From NCBI GenBank assembly GCA_003240855.1, contig QFNN01000046.1, positions 1-20,704 on the forward strand: a DNA stretch of 20,704 bases, read 5' to 3'. The position numbers and the translations under genes are program-made. The notes beneath the pieces were generated by a model, which did no database searches, had not been told where the DNA came from, and saw only the letters and a program-made list of their open reading frames with translations. Source of the DNA: Sphingomonas sanxanigenens. GTDB lineage: Bacteria; Pseudomonadota; Alphaproteobacteria; Sphingomonadales; Sphingomonadaceae. Below are positions 15,101 through 20,704 of the stretch, piece after piece (the stretch's first letter is position 1; the number at the start of each line of letters is the position of its first letter).

Positions 15101-15319
15101 GCCGCGCGTATCTACACCGCCAAATATCAGCAGTTCGACTTCAGCGGCTCGCTCGATTTCGCGAAGATCTTCAACATCAACGGTCTGCCGCAACTGACCC
15201 TCGACGTGCAGAACATCTTCAAGGAAAAGCAGCGTAGCAACTTCCAGTTCGACAATGCCGTCTTTTCCTACTTCAGCCCGGGCCGGCAGGTGATGATCGG
15301 CCTGCGCGGACGCTTCTGA
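12167..15319 (+). CDS. Large TonB-dependent receptor, probably for an oligosaccharide
   Basis: This is a 1050-residue outer-membrane transporter. A signal peptide covers residues 1-32 (AALLAAASAPGLILASPAWA, then QA). After a Pro/Ala/Ser linker come a TonB-box-like GDIVVTGYRAS and the plug with IFAEDIGKFPDTNIAESFNR, IPGVTISRDITGEGQQVTIR and GLGTNFTRVLLNN. A second plug element, LTVSKSPSADMLEGGAAGTV, follows. The barrel includes Cys pairs (for example CSQGC) that may form extracellular-loop disulfides. The protein ends in MIGLRGRF, with a terminal Phe as expected. GGGAGG precedes the ATG. Receptors with this FPDTN...IPGV...RG(L/I) pattern are common carbohydrate transporters in sphingomonads and Caulobacter relatives. 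The operator shared with the sugar symporter supports a xylo-oligosaccharide or related ligand (inference). Confidence 0.92.
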   Translation: MNFISRRKSVRAALLAAASAPGLILASPAWAQAGVQDASLPASAPAGEAPQASEGDIVVTGYRASLATSTLSKKNSVGFTDSIFAEDIGKFPDTNIAESFNRIPGVTISRDITGEGQQVTIRGLGTNFTRVLLNNAPIAVASTGRDGQQSTNREVDLDVFPTELFTSLTVSKSPSADMLEGGAAGTVNMRSARPFDKEGTRLTYGMQTTNISNTGKWGYRGSVLASTTMGNFGILVGVAGVRSQVNVKGYETVGLTNPNLSATQSTSSTRNSTGGGNWTIPGAVPAGAGIPGAPTGTVIDQAWLLANNPGANINQIDNGILPRLGRPVTEYGTKDRLSFVASAEYKGDRFHAYVDGMYSEKWNNLRRVDMNWIVRNGAAIPVNTQYDKADCSQGCTVTKGTYYNSQFFLEYRPFIEHLTYWGVNPGFDYQITDDLKFSLNGNYTKSKFHREVPSVLVLTAPNSGVTVNYDNSTGGRPSIDTNVDLNNPANFGWPGGRVNIQDEYRSTFTRGVRGDLQWGEEKLNLKVGGAYDEVGRRIWATDNSQAWQNAVCGNQPSVFLPSPNTQPPCNGLSSATPGAGYPTYPAYGTGFTAGQSGPIRWGGSLIPNSAVPSYLMPGPLGFVTLDWNKFKQASNYEAFHAASPPSTGSNTGASGGYVREKTLGFYGEVNGNLPIGDNRLDFNAGLRWVHTDQRIGGYVSIADPRNAQDPDGAGPLPAGCPGTGGARDGSCYPNILNFVYTGQKYSNWLPAASAAFHVGDNVVLRAAVSRTMTRPNPSQMLPGLNFSNPSADIGSVGNPALKPFLSTNFDFGAEYYTGKEGYVGIAAFRKAVTGFTVNGNVTVPFSDLARYGVTYSTLTPTQQAAIDSRGGPNNATVVLTQQVNATGTLIVNGLEMNWVQPLDFLIGRYLGIDGFGFTANLTLINQSGSGAAPALATGVPPVTYNITAYYEHGGVSARLSTNFNRGFAASDPGQNGITAARIYTAKYQQFDFSGSLDFAKIFNINGLPQLTLDVQNIFKEKQRSNFQFDNAVFSYFSPGRQVMIGLRGRF

Positions 15320-15342
15320 TCCCCGCGGTCCTGCGGTGACTG

Positions 15343-15375
15343 GGGCCGGTCCTTCGGGGCCGGCCCTGATTTTTT
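15343..15375 (+). terminator. Rho-independent terminator with UUCG tetraloop
   Basis: GGGCCGGTCC (15343-15352) pairs with GGGCCGGCCC (15357-15366) through ten base pairs, one of them G-U, closed by C(UUCG)G, an exceptionally stable loop. TGA and a six-base T-run (15370-15375) follow. It lies 23 bases after the receptor stop codon and should end that transcript. Confidence 0.88.
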
Positions 15376-15411
15376 GCAGAACAGATGGGGCGCGCCGGCG
15401 GCACGATCCCG

Positions 15412-16191
15412 TCAGGCCGGGCGGTCGAAGCCCATATCGTCGAAGGCGAGATCGAGCAGATAGGCCATGGCGGCATGCGCGCCCTGCGCGTCCTGCGCCT
15501 CGATCGCATCGTGGACGCGGAGATGATCGGGCATCGGATCGCGCGGGAGCATCCGTTTGCGATGCTTGAACTCAGTCGTCCAGCGCACCGCAGCGCTCAC
15601 CGAGCTGGCGAGCGCGCCCAGCGGGGCGTTGCGCGCGGCCGCGAAGATGGCGCGGTGAAAGCGCTGGTCGGCCGCCTGTCCCTCAGCGGTGGCGAGCCCG
15701 TGCGCCGCCATGTCGTCGAGCGCGGCGCGCATCTCGGCAATGTCCTGCTCGTCGCGTCGCGCGGCCGCGAAGGCGCAGGCGGCGGGCTCGATCACGCCGC
15801 GCAGCTCGAACAGGTCGCGGATGAACCCGGCGTCGGGCTCGCCCTCAAAACTCCAGGCGAGCACATCGGGGTCAAGCAGGTTCCAGCGTTCGCGCTGGGT
15901 GACGCGGGTGCCGGCCTTGGGGCGGCTTTCGACCAGCCCCTTCGCGGCGAGGATGCGGATCGCCTCCCGATAGGCGGTGCGCGAGACGCCGAACGCCTCG
16001 CTGGCCTCGATCTCTCCGCCGAACAGATCGCCCGGATTGCGGACGCCGCCGACGATCTCGACGCCGATCGCGCGCGCGATCGCGCCGTGGATGCGGGGGG
16101 AGCGTGCGGGGCCGTCGTTCACGCGACCGGCCCCGTCACTGGCGCTCGCCCCCTCGCGGCGATCACCGCGGCGACGCCTCACGCTTGCCAT
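15412..16191 (-). CDS. FadR-subfamily GntR transcriptional regulator
   Basis: A 259-residue regulator. The GntR winged helix-turn-helix spans about residues 33-99 (IHGAIARAIGVEIVGG, GGEIEASEAFGVSRTAYREA, IRILAAKGLVESRPKAGTRV). The FCD ligand-binding domain spans about 125-250 (IRDLFELRGVIEPAACAFAA). It holds likely metal/ligand residues Asp175 and His179 (DQRFHRAI) plus His223/His227 and His239. FCD-type GntR proteins usually sense carboxylates, often sugar acids. The gene follows the semialdehyde dehydrogenase with a 29-base overlap if ATG 16191 is the start. An in-frame GTG at 16122 (VNDGPARS) would remove a basic, low-complexity N-terminus and the overlap; neither start has a strong ribosome-binding site. 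It probably controls the adjoining dehydrogenase or xylose genes (inference). Confidence 0.87.
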   Translation of the reverse strand: MASVRRRRGDRREGASASDGAGRVNDGPARSPRIHGAIARAIGVEIVGGVRNPGDLFGGEIEASEAFGVSRTAYREAIRILAAKGLVESRPKAGTRVTQRERWNLLDPDVLAWSFEGEPDAGFIRDLFELRGVIEPAACAFAAARRDEQDIAEMRAALDDMAAHGLATAEGQAADQRFHRAIFAAARNAPLGALASSVSAAVRWTTEFKHRKRMLPRDPMPDHLRVHDAIEAQDAQGAHAAMAYLLDLAFDDMGFDRPA

Positions 16192-17743
16192 CGATCCGGC
16201 GTGCGACGCCCCAGGGGTTGGCGTCCTGAACGGCAGGCGGGAGCAGGCTCTGCGCCATGCCCTGGAAGCTCACCGGGCGGAGGAAGCGATAGATGGCGAG
16301 CGTGCCGACCGAAGTGGTGCGGCCGTCGCTGGTCGCCGGGAAGGGGCCGCCATGCACCATCGCCGGGGCGACCTCGACGCCGGTGGGCCAGCCGTTGGCA
16401 AGGATGCGGCCGACGCGCTCGGCGAGCAGCGGGACGAGCTTCGCGGCTTCGGCCTCGTCGGCCGGGTCGGTCTGCAGCGTGGCGGTGAGCTGACCTTCGA
16501 GGCCACGGATCACCTGACCGAGTTCGCCAAAGTCGCGACAGCGAACGACCACCGACGATGAGCCGAACACTTCATTGCCGAGCGCGTGATCGGCGAGGAA
16601 GCTTTGCGCATCGGTCTCGAACAGCGCGCCGACCGCCTGGTTGACGCCGCCGGCCGGGCAGCCGCGCGCGACGGTGCGGACATTCTCATGCCCTTCAAGC
16701 GCGGCGACGCCCTTCTCGAACGCGGCGTGGATGCCGGGGGTGAGCATTGTCAGGCCCTGGCTTTCGGCGAGCGCCTTGCCCGCAGCCGCGACGAAGGCGT
16801 CGAGTTCGGGGCTGTCGATCGCGAGGATCAGGCCCGGGTTGGTGCAGAACTGGCCTGCGCCCATGGTCAGCGAGCCGACGAATGCGGTCGCCATCGCTTC
16901 GCCGCGCGCGGCGAGCGCGGCGGGGAAGAGAATCACGGGGTTGATGCTCGACATCTCGGCATAGACGGGGATCGGCTCGGGACGCTGAGCGGCGATCCGC
17001 ATCAGCGCGAGGCCGCCGCCGCGCGAGCCGGTGAAGCCCACCGCCTTGATGCGCGGATCGGCGACGAGCGCGCCGCCAAGCTCGACCGTCTCGCCCGGCA
17101 GGTAGGAGAAAATGCCGGCGGGCAGGCCCGATGCCTGGACGGCGTCGGCGATGGCGCGCGCGACCAGTTCGCCCGTGCCCGGATGCGCGGGGTGGCCCTT
17201 GACGACGACGGGGCAGCCGGCGGCGAGCGCAGATGCGGTGTCGCCGCCCGCGACCGAGAAGGCCAGCGGGAAGTTGGACGCGCCGAAAACCGCAACCGGA
17301 CCGATCGCGATGTTGACGCGGCGGAGATCGGGGCGCGGCAGCGGCTGCCGATCGGGCAGCGCGGGATCGATCGTCGCATCGAGCCAGTCACCCTGACGAA
17401 CGACCGACGCGAAGAGGCGAAGCTGGCCGACAGTGCGACCGCGCTCGCCTTCAAGCCGGGGGCGGGGCAGGCCGCTTTCGGCCATGGCGCGCTCGATCGG
17501 CGCATCGCCGATGGCGATGATATTGTCGGCGATTTTTTCGAGGAAAGCGGCGCGCGTCCCGGGATCGGTCGCAGCATAGATCGGGAAGGCTGCGTCCGCG
17601 AGGGCCGCCGCTTCGGCGACGGCGTCGACGCCCGCAGATGAGAAATCGGGCGACAGAGTCTCGCCGGTCGCGGGGTTGACTGAAGTGAAGCGGGCATCGG
17701 CCTGGCGCGCCTCGCCGCCGATCAGAATTGCACCATCAATCAC
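16163..17743 (-). CDS. Alpha-ketoglutarate semialdehyde (2,5-dioxovalerate) dehydrogenase, type III-like
   Basis: This 526-residue NAD(P)-dependent aldehyde dehydrogenase belongs to the branch of type III alpha-ketoglutaric-semialdehyde dehydrogenases, which oxidise 2,5-dioxopentanoate to 2-oxoglutarate, the last step of non-phosphorylating pentose or sugar-acid pathways. Visible elements are FTSVNPATGE (19-28), VFGASNFPLAFSVAGGDTAS (152-171, with Asn157), VKGHPAHPGTGEL (181-193, with Lys182), GFTGSRGGG (236-244), YAEMSSINPV (general base Glu263) and GAGQFCTNPG (nucleophile Cys300). The C-terminal part has NGWPTGVEVAPAMVHGGPFP and TSVGTLAIYRFLRPVSFQ, typical of this branch. The start is GTG, preceded by GAAGGA at good spacing. 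It lies 93 bases downstream of xylA. None of the xylose dehydrogenase, lactonase or dehydratase genes that would feed it is present in the window. Exact substrate is inferred from family. Confidence 0.88.
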   Translation of the reverse strand: MIDGAILIGGEARQADARFTSVNPATGETLSPDFSSAGVDAVAEAAALADAAFPIYAATDPGTRAAFLEKIADNIIAIGDAPIERAMAESGLPRPRLEGERGRTVGQLRLFASVVRQGDWLDATIDPALPDRQPLPRPDLRRVNIAIGPVAVFGASNFPLAFSVAGGDTASALAAGCPVVVKGHPAHPGTGELVARAIADAVQASGLPAGIFSYLPGETVELGGALVADPRIKAVGFTGSRGGGLALMRIAAQRPEPIPVYAEMSSINPVILFPAALAARGEAMATAFVGSLTMGAGQFCTNPGLILAIDSPELDAFVAAAGKALAESQGLTMLTPGIHAAFEKGVAALEGHENVRTVARGCPAGGVNQAVGALFETDAQSFLADHALGNEVFGSSSVVVRCRDFGELGQVIRGLEGQLTATLQTDPADEAEAAKLVPLLAERVGRILANGWPTGVEVAPAMVHGGPFPATSDGRTTSVGTLAIYRFLRPVSFQGMAQSLLPPAVQDANPWGVARRIDGKREASPR

Positions 17744-17773
17744 GGAAATATCCTTCGGGGCAGGAGTGATGCA

Positions 17774-17802
17774 AGAATAGGGAGCGCCCGCCAGCGTCGC
17801 AA
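17774..17802 (-). promoter_or_regulatory. Candidate internal promoter for the semialdehyde dehydrogenase
   Basis: Reading the minus strand, TTGCGA (17802-17797) and TATTCT (17779-17774) are separated by exactly 17 bases, each matching the sigma-70 consensus at four of six positions. Transcription would start some 25 bases before the GTG start codon. It could let the dehydrogenase and regulator be expressed apart from xylBA. Confidence 0.4.
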
Positions 17803-17819
17803 GACGAAGCGGCGGACGC
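17784..17819 (-). other. Long hairpin between xylA and the dehydrogenase gene
   Basis: On the minus strand GCGTCCGCC pairs with GGCGGGCGC (nine pairs, one G-U), and an inner CGTC-TTGC-GACG stem stacks inside. No U-run follows, so it is more likely an intercistronic stabiliser or processing site than a terminator. It overlaps the spacer and -35 of the candidate promoter. Confidence 0.45.
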
Positions 17820-17836
17820 CCCCGACGAAACGAACC

Positions 17837-19147
17837 TCAGATGAAGCGGTTGACGAGATTCTCGATCCGCTCCTGCCGGCCGGAGCGCGGCTTGGGATCG
17901 AACGCCTTTTCGACCGCGAGATCGGCGATGCCGGCGAGATCGAGCGCGCCGATCTGCTGGCCGAGCGGGCCGTTCCAGCCGGCATAGCGTTCCGCCTTGA
18001 TGGCGTCGACGCGGCCGTCCTCGATGATCGCCGCGGCGTTGAGCAGCCCGCGCGCCACTGTGTCGATGCCGCCGATATGGCCGTAGAACAGGTCGACCGG
18101 GTCCATGCTCTGGCGGCGCACCTTGGCGTCGAAATTGAAGCCGCCGGTCGTGAAGCCGCCGGCGCGCAGGATCTCGAGCATCGCCAGCGTCAGCTCCTCG
18201 ACCGAATTGGGGAACTGGTCGGTGTCCCAGCCATTCTGGTGATCGCCGCGATTGGCGTCGATCGAGCCGAAGATGCCGAGCGCGGCGGCGGTCGCGATCT
18301 CATGCTCGAACGTGTGGCCCGCAAGCGTGGCGTGGTTCGCCTCGATATTGACGCGCACCTCGTTCTCGAGGCCGTAACGCTTCAGGAAGCCGTAAACGGT
18401 CGCGGTATCGAAATCATATTGATGCTTGGTCGGCTCGTGCGGCTTCGGCTCGATCAGGATGGCGCCGGTGAAGCCGATCTTGTGCTTGTGTTCGACGACG
18501 AGGCTGAGGAAGCGGCCGAAATTGTCCAGCTCGCGCTTCAGGTCGGTGTTGCCGAGATTCTCATAGCCCTCGCGGCCGCCCCACAAAACATAGTTGTCGC
18601 CGCCGAGGCGCTTGGTCGCTTCAAGCGCATCGCGGACCTGCATCGCGCCGAAGGCATAGACTTCGGGATCGGGGCTGGTGGCGGCGCCGGCGGCGAAGCG
18701 CGGGTGGCTGAACAGATTGGCGGTGCCCCACAGAAGCTTGCGCCCCGATGCGGCCTGGAGGCGTTCGAGATCGTCGACAGCCTCGGCGAAATAGCGGCGA
18801 TGCTCGGCGACATTCTGCGCCTCGGCCATCACGTCGACATCGTGGAAGCAGTAATAGGGGATGTCGAGCTTGGTGAAGAAATCGAAGGCGACGGCGCGCT
18901 TCTCTGCCGCTGCCGCGCTGTCGTTCGCGCCGCGATGCCAGGGGCGGTTGAACGTGCCCGCGCCGAACACATCCGAGCCCGGCCAGCAGAAAGTGTGCCA
19001 GAAACAGGCGGCGAAACGGAGATGATCCTCCATGCGCTTGCCGAGGACGACGCGATCCTTGTCATACCAGCGATAGGCGAGCTCGTCGTCGCTGTCGGGG
19101 CCTTTGTAGCTGATCTGCGGGATCTGGGCGAAATAGTCGGTGGCCAT
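17837..19147 (-). CDS. xylA: Xylose isomerase
   Basis: A cytosolic metal-dependent enzyme (436 residues) converting D-xylose to D-xylulose. The class II xylose isomerase sequence is followed throughout: FAACFWHTFCWPGSDVFG (45-62), CFHDVDVM with catalytic His102 and Asp105, NYVLWGGREGYENLGNTD (185-202), and the metal-binding IEPKPHEPTKHQYDFD (Glu233, Lys235). VNIEANHATLAGH (Glu269, His272), GSIDANRGDHQNGWDTDQFP (Asp297, Asp308, Asp310) and GGFNFDAKVRRQS (Asp340) complete the active site. All expected residues are present and the length is normal. ATG 19147 overlaps the xylB stop by one base (TGATG), and AAGGAG lies six bases before it inside xylB, so translation is coupled to xylB. Confidence 0.97.
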   Translation of the reverse strand: MATDYFAQIPQISYKGPDSDDELAYRWYDKDRVVLGKRMEDHLRFAACFWHTFCWPGSDVFGAGTFNRPWHRGANDSAAAAEKRAVAFDFFTKLDIPYYCFHDVDVMAEAQNVAEHRRYFAEAVDDLERLQAASGRKLLWGTANLFSHPRFAAGAATSPDPEVYAFGAMQVRDALEATKRLGGDNYVLWGGREGYENLGNTDLKRELDNFGRFLSLVVEHKHKIGFTGAILIEPKPHEPTKHQYDFDTATVYGFLKRYGLENEVRVNIEANHATLAGHTFEHEIATAAALGIFGSIDANRGDHQNGWDTDQFPNSVEELTLAMLEILRAGGFTTGGFNFDAKVRRQSMDPVDLFYGHIGGIDTVARGLLNAAAIIEDGRVDAIKAERYAGWNGPLGQQIGALDLAGIADLAVEKAFDPKPRSGRQERIENLVNRFI

Positions 19148-20643
19148 CAGGCGCTCCTTGCGGGATTGAGAGGAGGGGCGGGATTGAGAGGAGGGGCGGG
19201 ATTGAGAGGAGTGATGCGGGGGTAGGCGTCGCGGAAGGCGGCGAGCTTGGGCGCGAGGCGATCGGCGAGCGCGGCGTCGGGCTCGATGACGTGCGCGACC
19301 GGAGGCGCGACGCAGACTTCGGCCGGATCGCCGCCGTCGACGGCAAGCTGTGCGAGGCGTGCGGCGCCAAGGGCGGGGCCGACTTCGCCGCCTTGCAGAT
19401 AGACGAGCGGCGCGCCCATTGCTGCTGCGAGCGTCTGGCCCCAGTAGCGCGAACGCGCGCCGCCGCCGATCACTGCGAGCTCGGCGACTTCGGTTCCCGC
19501 CTCGCGCAGCACGGCCAGGCCGTCGGCGAGCGCGAAGGCCACGCCTTCGAGCACGGCCTGCGCCAGCCGTTCGGGCGTGGTGTCGTTATCGAGGCGTAGG
19601 AACGCGCCGCGCACCTGCGCGTCATTGTGCGGGGTGCGTTCGCCCGACAGATAGGGGAGGAAGATTTCGGGGCCGCTGGCCGGGCCGGCGGCTTCGGCGC
19701 GCGCGAAGAGATCCGCCGCGCCGGCCGCTCCGGTGAGGCGCGCCACCCAGTCGATGCAGGACGCCGCGCTCAGATGCACCGACATCTGGTGCCACATGGC
19801 GGGCAGGCAGTGGCAGAAGGCGTGGACCGCACGCGCCGGGTTGGGGCGGAAGCGATCATTGGCGACGAAGATCACGCCCGAGGTGCCGAGCGAGAGCAAG
19901 GCCTTGCCGTCGCTGACCACGCCCACGCCGGTCGCGCCCGCCGCATTGTCGCCCGCGCCGCCGGCGACGGGGACTTCGCCCATGCCCCATAGTTCGGCGA
20001 TTTCAGGGCGCAGGCGGCCGGCCTGTTCGCTGCCCTCGACGAGGCGGGGCATCTGCTCCTTCGTCAGGCCGCAGGCGGCAAGCAGCGTTTCGCTCCAGTC
20101 GCGCGCGGCGACGTCGAGCCAGAGGGTGCCGGCGGAATCGGACATGTCCGACGCCTTCTCGCCCGTCATCTTGAGGCGGACATAATCCTTGGGAAGCAGG
20201 ACGGTGCGGACCCGTGCGAAAATGTCCGGCTCATGCGCGCGCACCCAGCGAAGCTTGGGCGCGGTGAAGCCCGGCATGGCGATATTGCCCGATATGGCCC
20301 GGAGGTCGGGAACTTCCGCCTCAAGCGCCGCGCATTCTGCGAAGGAGCGGCCGTCATTCCACAGGATCGCCGGGCGGAGCGGCTGATCGTCGTCGCCAAG
20401 CAGGGTCGCGCCGTGCATCTGCCCGGCAATGCCGACGCCGCGGACGGCGCGGCGGATCGCGGGATCGATCGATCGGACCGCGGCGGTCGTCGCCTTCCAC
20501 CAGTCGGCCGGATCCTGTTCGGACCAGAGCGGCCGGGGGCGCTGGACGGTGAGCGCCGCTACGCCCTGGCCGACGACCGCGCCGTGCGTGTCAAGCACCA
20601 CGGCCTTCACGCCCGACGTGCCGATATCGATGCCGAGAAACAT
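19147..20643 (-). CDS. xylB: Xylulokinase
   Basis: An FGGY-family kinase of 498 residues that phosphorylates D-xylulose to xylulose 5-phosphate for the pentose phosphate pathway. Visible are the N-terminal phosphate-binding FLGIDIGTSGVKAVVLD (2-18), the xylulokinase motif GIAGQMHGA (71-79), AILWNDGRS (92-100), the catalytic-base segment GGAGDNAAGATGVG (Asp232), LSLGTSGV, PYLSGERTPHND and the C-terminal AVIGGGARSRYWGQ. The last ~20 residues are unusual: an LNPAPP repeat encoded by an 18-base DNA tandem repeat, outside the conserved kinase fold. The start is ATG 20643, eleven bases after an upstream gene that continues past the window edge. It is co-transcribed with xylA. Confidence 0.96.
   Translation of the reverse strand: MFLGIDIGTSGVKAVVLDTHGAVVGQGVAALTVQRPRPLWSEQDPADWWKATTAAVRSIDPAIRRAVRGVGIAGQMHGATLLGDDDQPLRPAILWNDGRSFAECAALEAEVPDLRAISGNIAMPGFTAPKLRWVRAHEPDIFARVRTVLLPKDYVRLKMTGEKASDMSDSAGTLWLDVAARDWSETLLAACGLTKEQMPRLVEGSEQAGRLRPEIAELWGMGEVPVAGGAGDNAAGATGVGVVSDGKALLSLGTSGVIFVANDRFRPNPARAVHAFCHCLPAMWHQMSVHLSAASCIDWVARLTGAAGAADLFARAEAAGPASGPEIFLPYLSGERTPHNDAQVRGAFLRLDNDTTPERLAQAVLEGVAFALADGLAVLREAGTEVAELAVIGGGARSRYWGQTLAAAMGAPLVYLQGGEVGPALGAARLAQLAVDGGDPAEVCVAPPVAHVIEPDAALADRLAPKLAAFRDAYPRITPLNPAPPLNPAPPLNPARSA
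19162..19215. repeat. 18-base tandem repeat, three copies, in the 3' end of xylB
   Basis: GGGATTGAGAGGAGGGGC occurs at 19162-19179 and again, identical, at 19180-19197. A third copy at 19198-19215 is identical for 14 bases and then diverges. Being a multiple of three, it keeps frame and encodes the LNPAPP-type tail of xylulokinase. It ends 15 bases from the xylA start codon, just short of the xylA Shine-Dalgarno sequence. Confidence 0.95.
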
Positions 20644-20654
20644 GCTGCGCCGGC

Positions 20655-20704
20655 TTATTCGACGAAGGGGTCGACGGTCTGGATCGACCCGTCGGGATTG
20701 AAAT
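20655..20704 (-). CDS. C-terminal end of an upstream gene, cut by the window edge
   Basis: The minus strand reads an open frame from the edge to TAA at 20655-20657, giving the last 15 complete residues FNPDGSIQTVDPFVE. The short gap (11 bases) to xylB indicates the same operon. The N-D-G-S-I-Q...P-F ending resembles C-termini seen in secreted or cytoplasmic glycoside hydrolases such as family 43 beta-xylosidases, which would suit the context, but 15 residues cannot establish this. Confidence 0.6.
   Translation of the reverse strand, partial: FNPDGSIQTVDPFVE

Noticed and set aside
12980..15193. A 737-codon open frame on the minus strand opposite the large TonB receptor
   Set aside because: Composition is typical of an antisense shadow (Arg/His/Ile/Asp-rich, no motifs), and the plus strand has an unambiguous signal peptide, plug and barrel.
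19162..19215. Possible CRISPR or intergenic repeat element
   Set aside because: The units abut without spacers and lie in frame within xylB; this is a coding tandem repeat.

Overview
The window is GC-rich, almost fully coding DNA that looks like a chromosomal segment of a sphingomonad-type alphaproteobacterium. This rests on two large TonB-dependent receptors with sphingomonad-style plug sequences, strongly GC-biased third codon positions, tightly packed genes, and the overall mix of carbohydrate and acyl-CoA catabolism. The genus cannot be fixed from the sequence alone. I found no RNA gene, insertion sequence, integrase, CRISPR array or phage gene. No gene-free stretch exceeds 300 bases; the longest is the 262-base divergent region at 9396-9657.

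Left block (1-7984), acyl-CoA catabolism. A TonB-dependent receptor (5-2578, possibly missing its first few codons) converges on a PaaX-like repressor (2676-3518). Divergent from the repressor, across only 31 bases, is a compact operon. It encodes a family III CoA-transferase (3550-4734), a crotonase-fold protein lacking both usual catalytic glutamates (4734-5600), an AidB-type acyl-CoA dehydrogenase (5613-7232) and a second crotonase (7229-7984). Junctions are overlaps or a 12-base gap. The reading is a PaaX-type, CoA-ester-responsive pathway in which an organic acid is converted to a CoA thioester, oxidised and further modified. The substrate is unknown and I do not recognise it as a named pathway.

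Middle block (8151-15319), sugar acquisition. A secreted SGNH hydrolase (8151-9395, minus) is divergent from a sugar:proton symporter of the XylE type (9658-11079), which is followed by a secreted ThuA-domain protein (11106-11993). Next is a 1050-residue TonB-dependent receptor (12167-15319) ending in a textbook UUCG-loop terminator. The symporter and receptor promoter regions carry the same 14-base LacI-type palindrome (TGRTAGCGCTAYCA; 9460-9473 and 12091-12104), so outer- and inner-membrane uptake are probably co-regulated.

Right block (15412-20704, all minus), xylose metabolism. In transcription order there is the tail of an unidentified gene at the window edge, then xylB, xylA (overlapping xylB by one base), a type III alpha-ketoglutarate-semialdehyde dehydrogenase and a FadR-type GntR regulator. 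Together with the middle block this reads as a xylose/xylo-oligosaccharide utilisation locus: ester removal, outer-membrane import, proton symport, isomerisation and phosphorylation. A Weimberg-type oxidative enzyme is attached to it without the rest of that pathway. An 18-base tandem triplication lies in the 3' end of xylB just ahead of the xylA ribosome-binding site.
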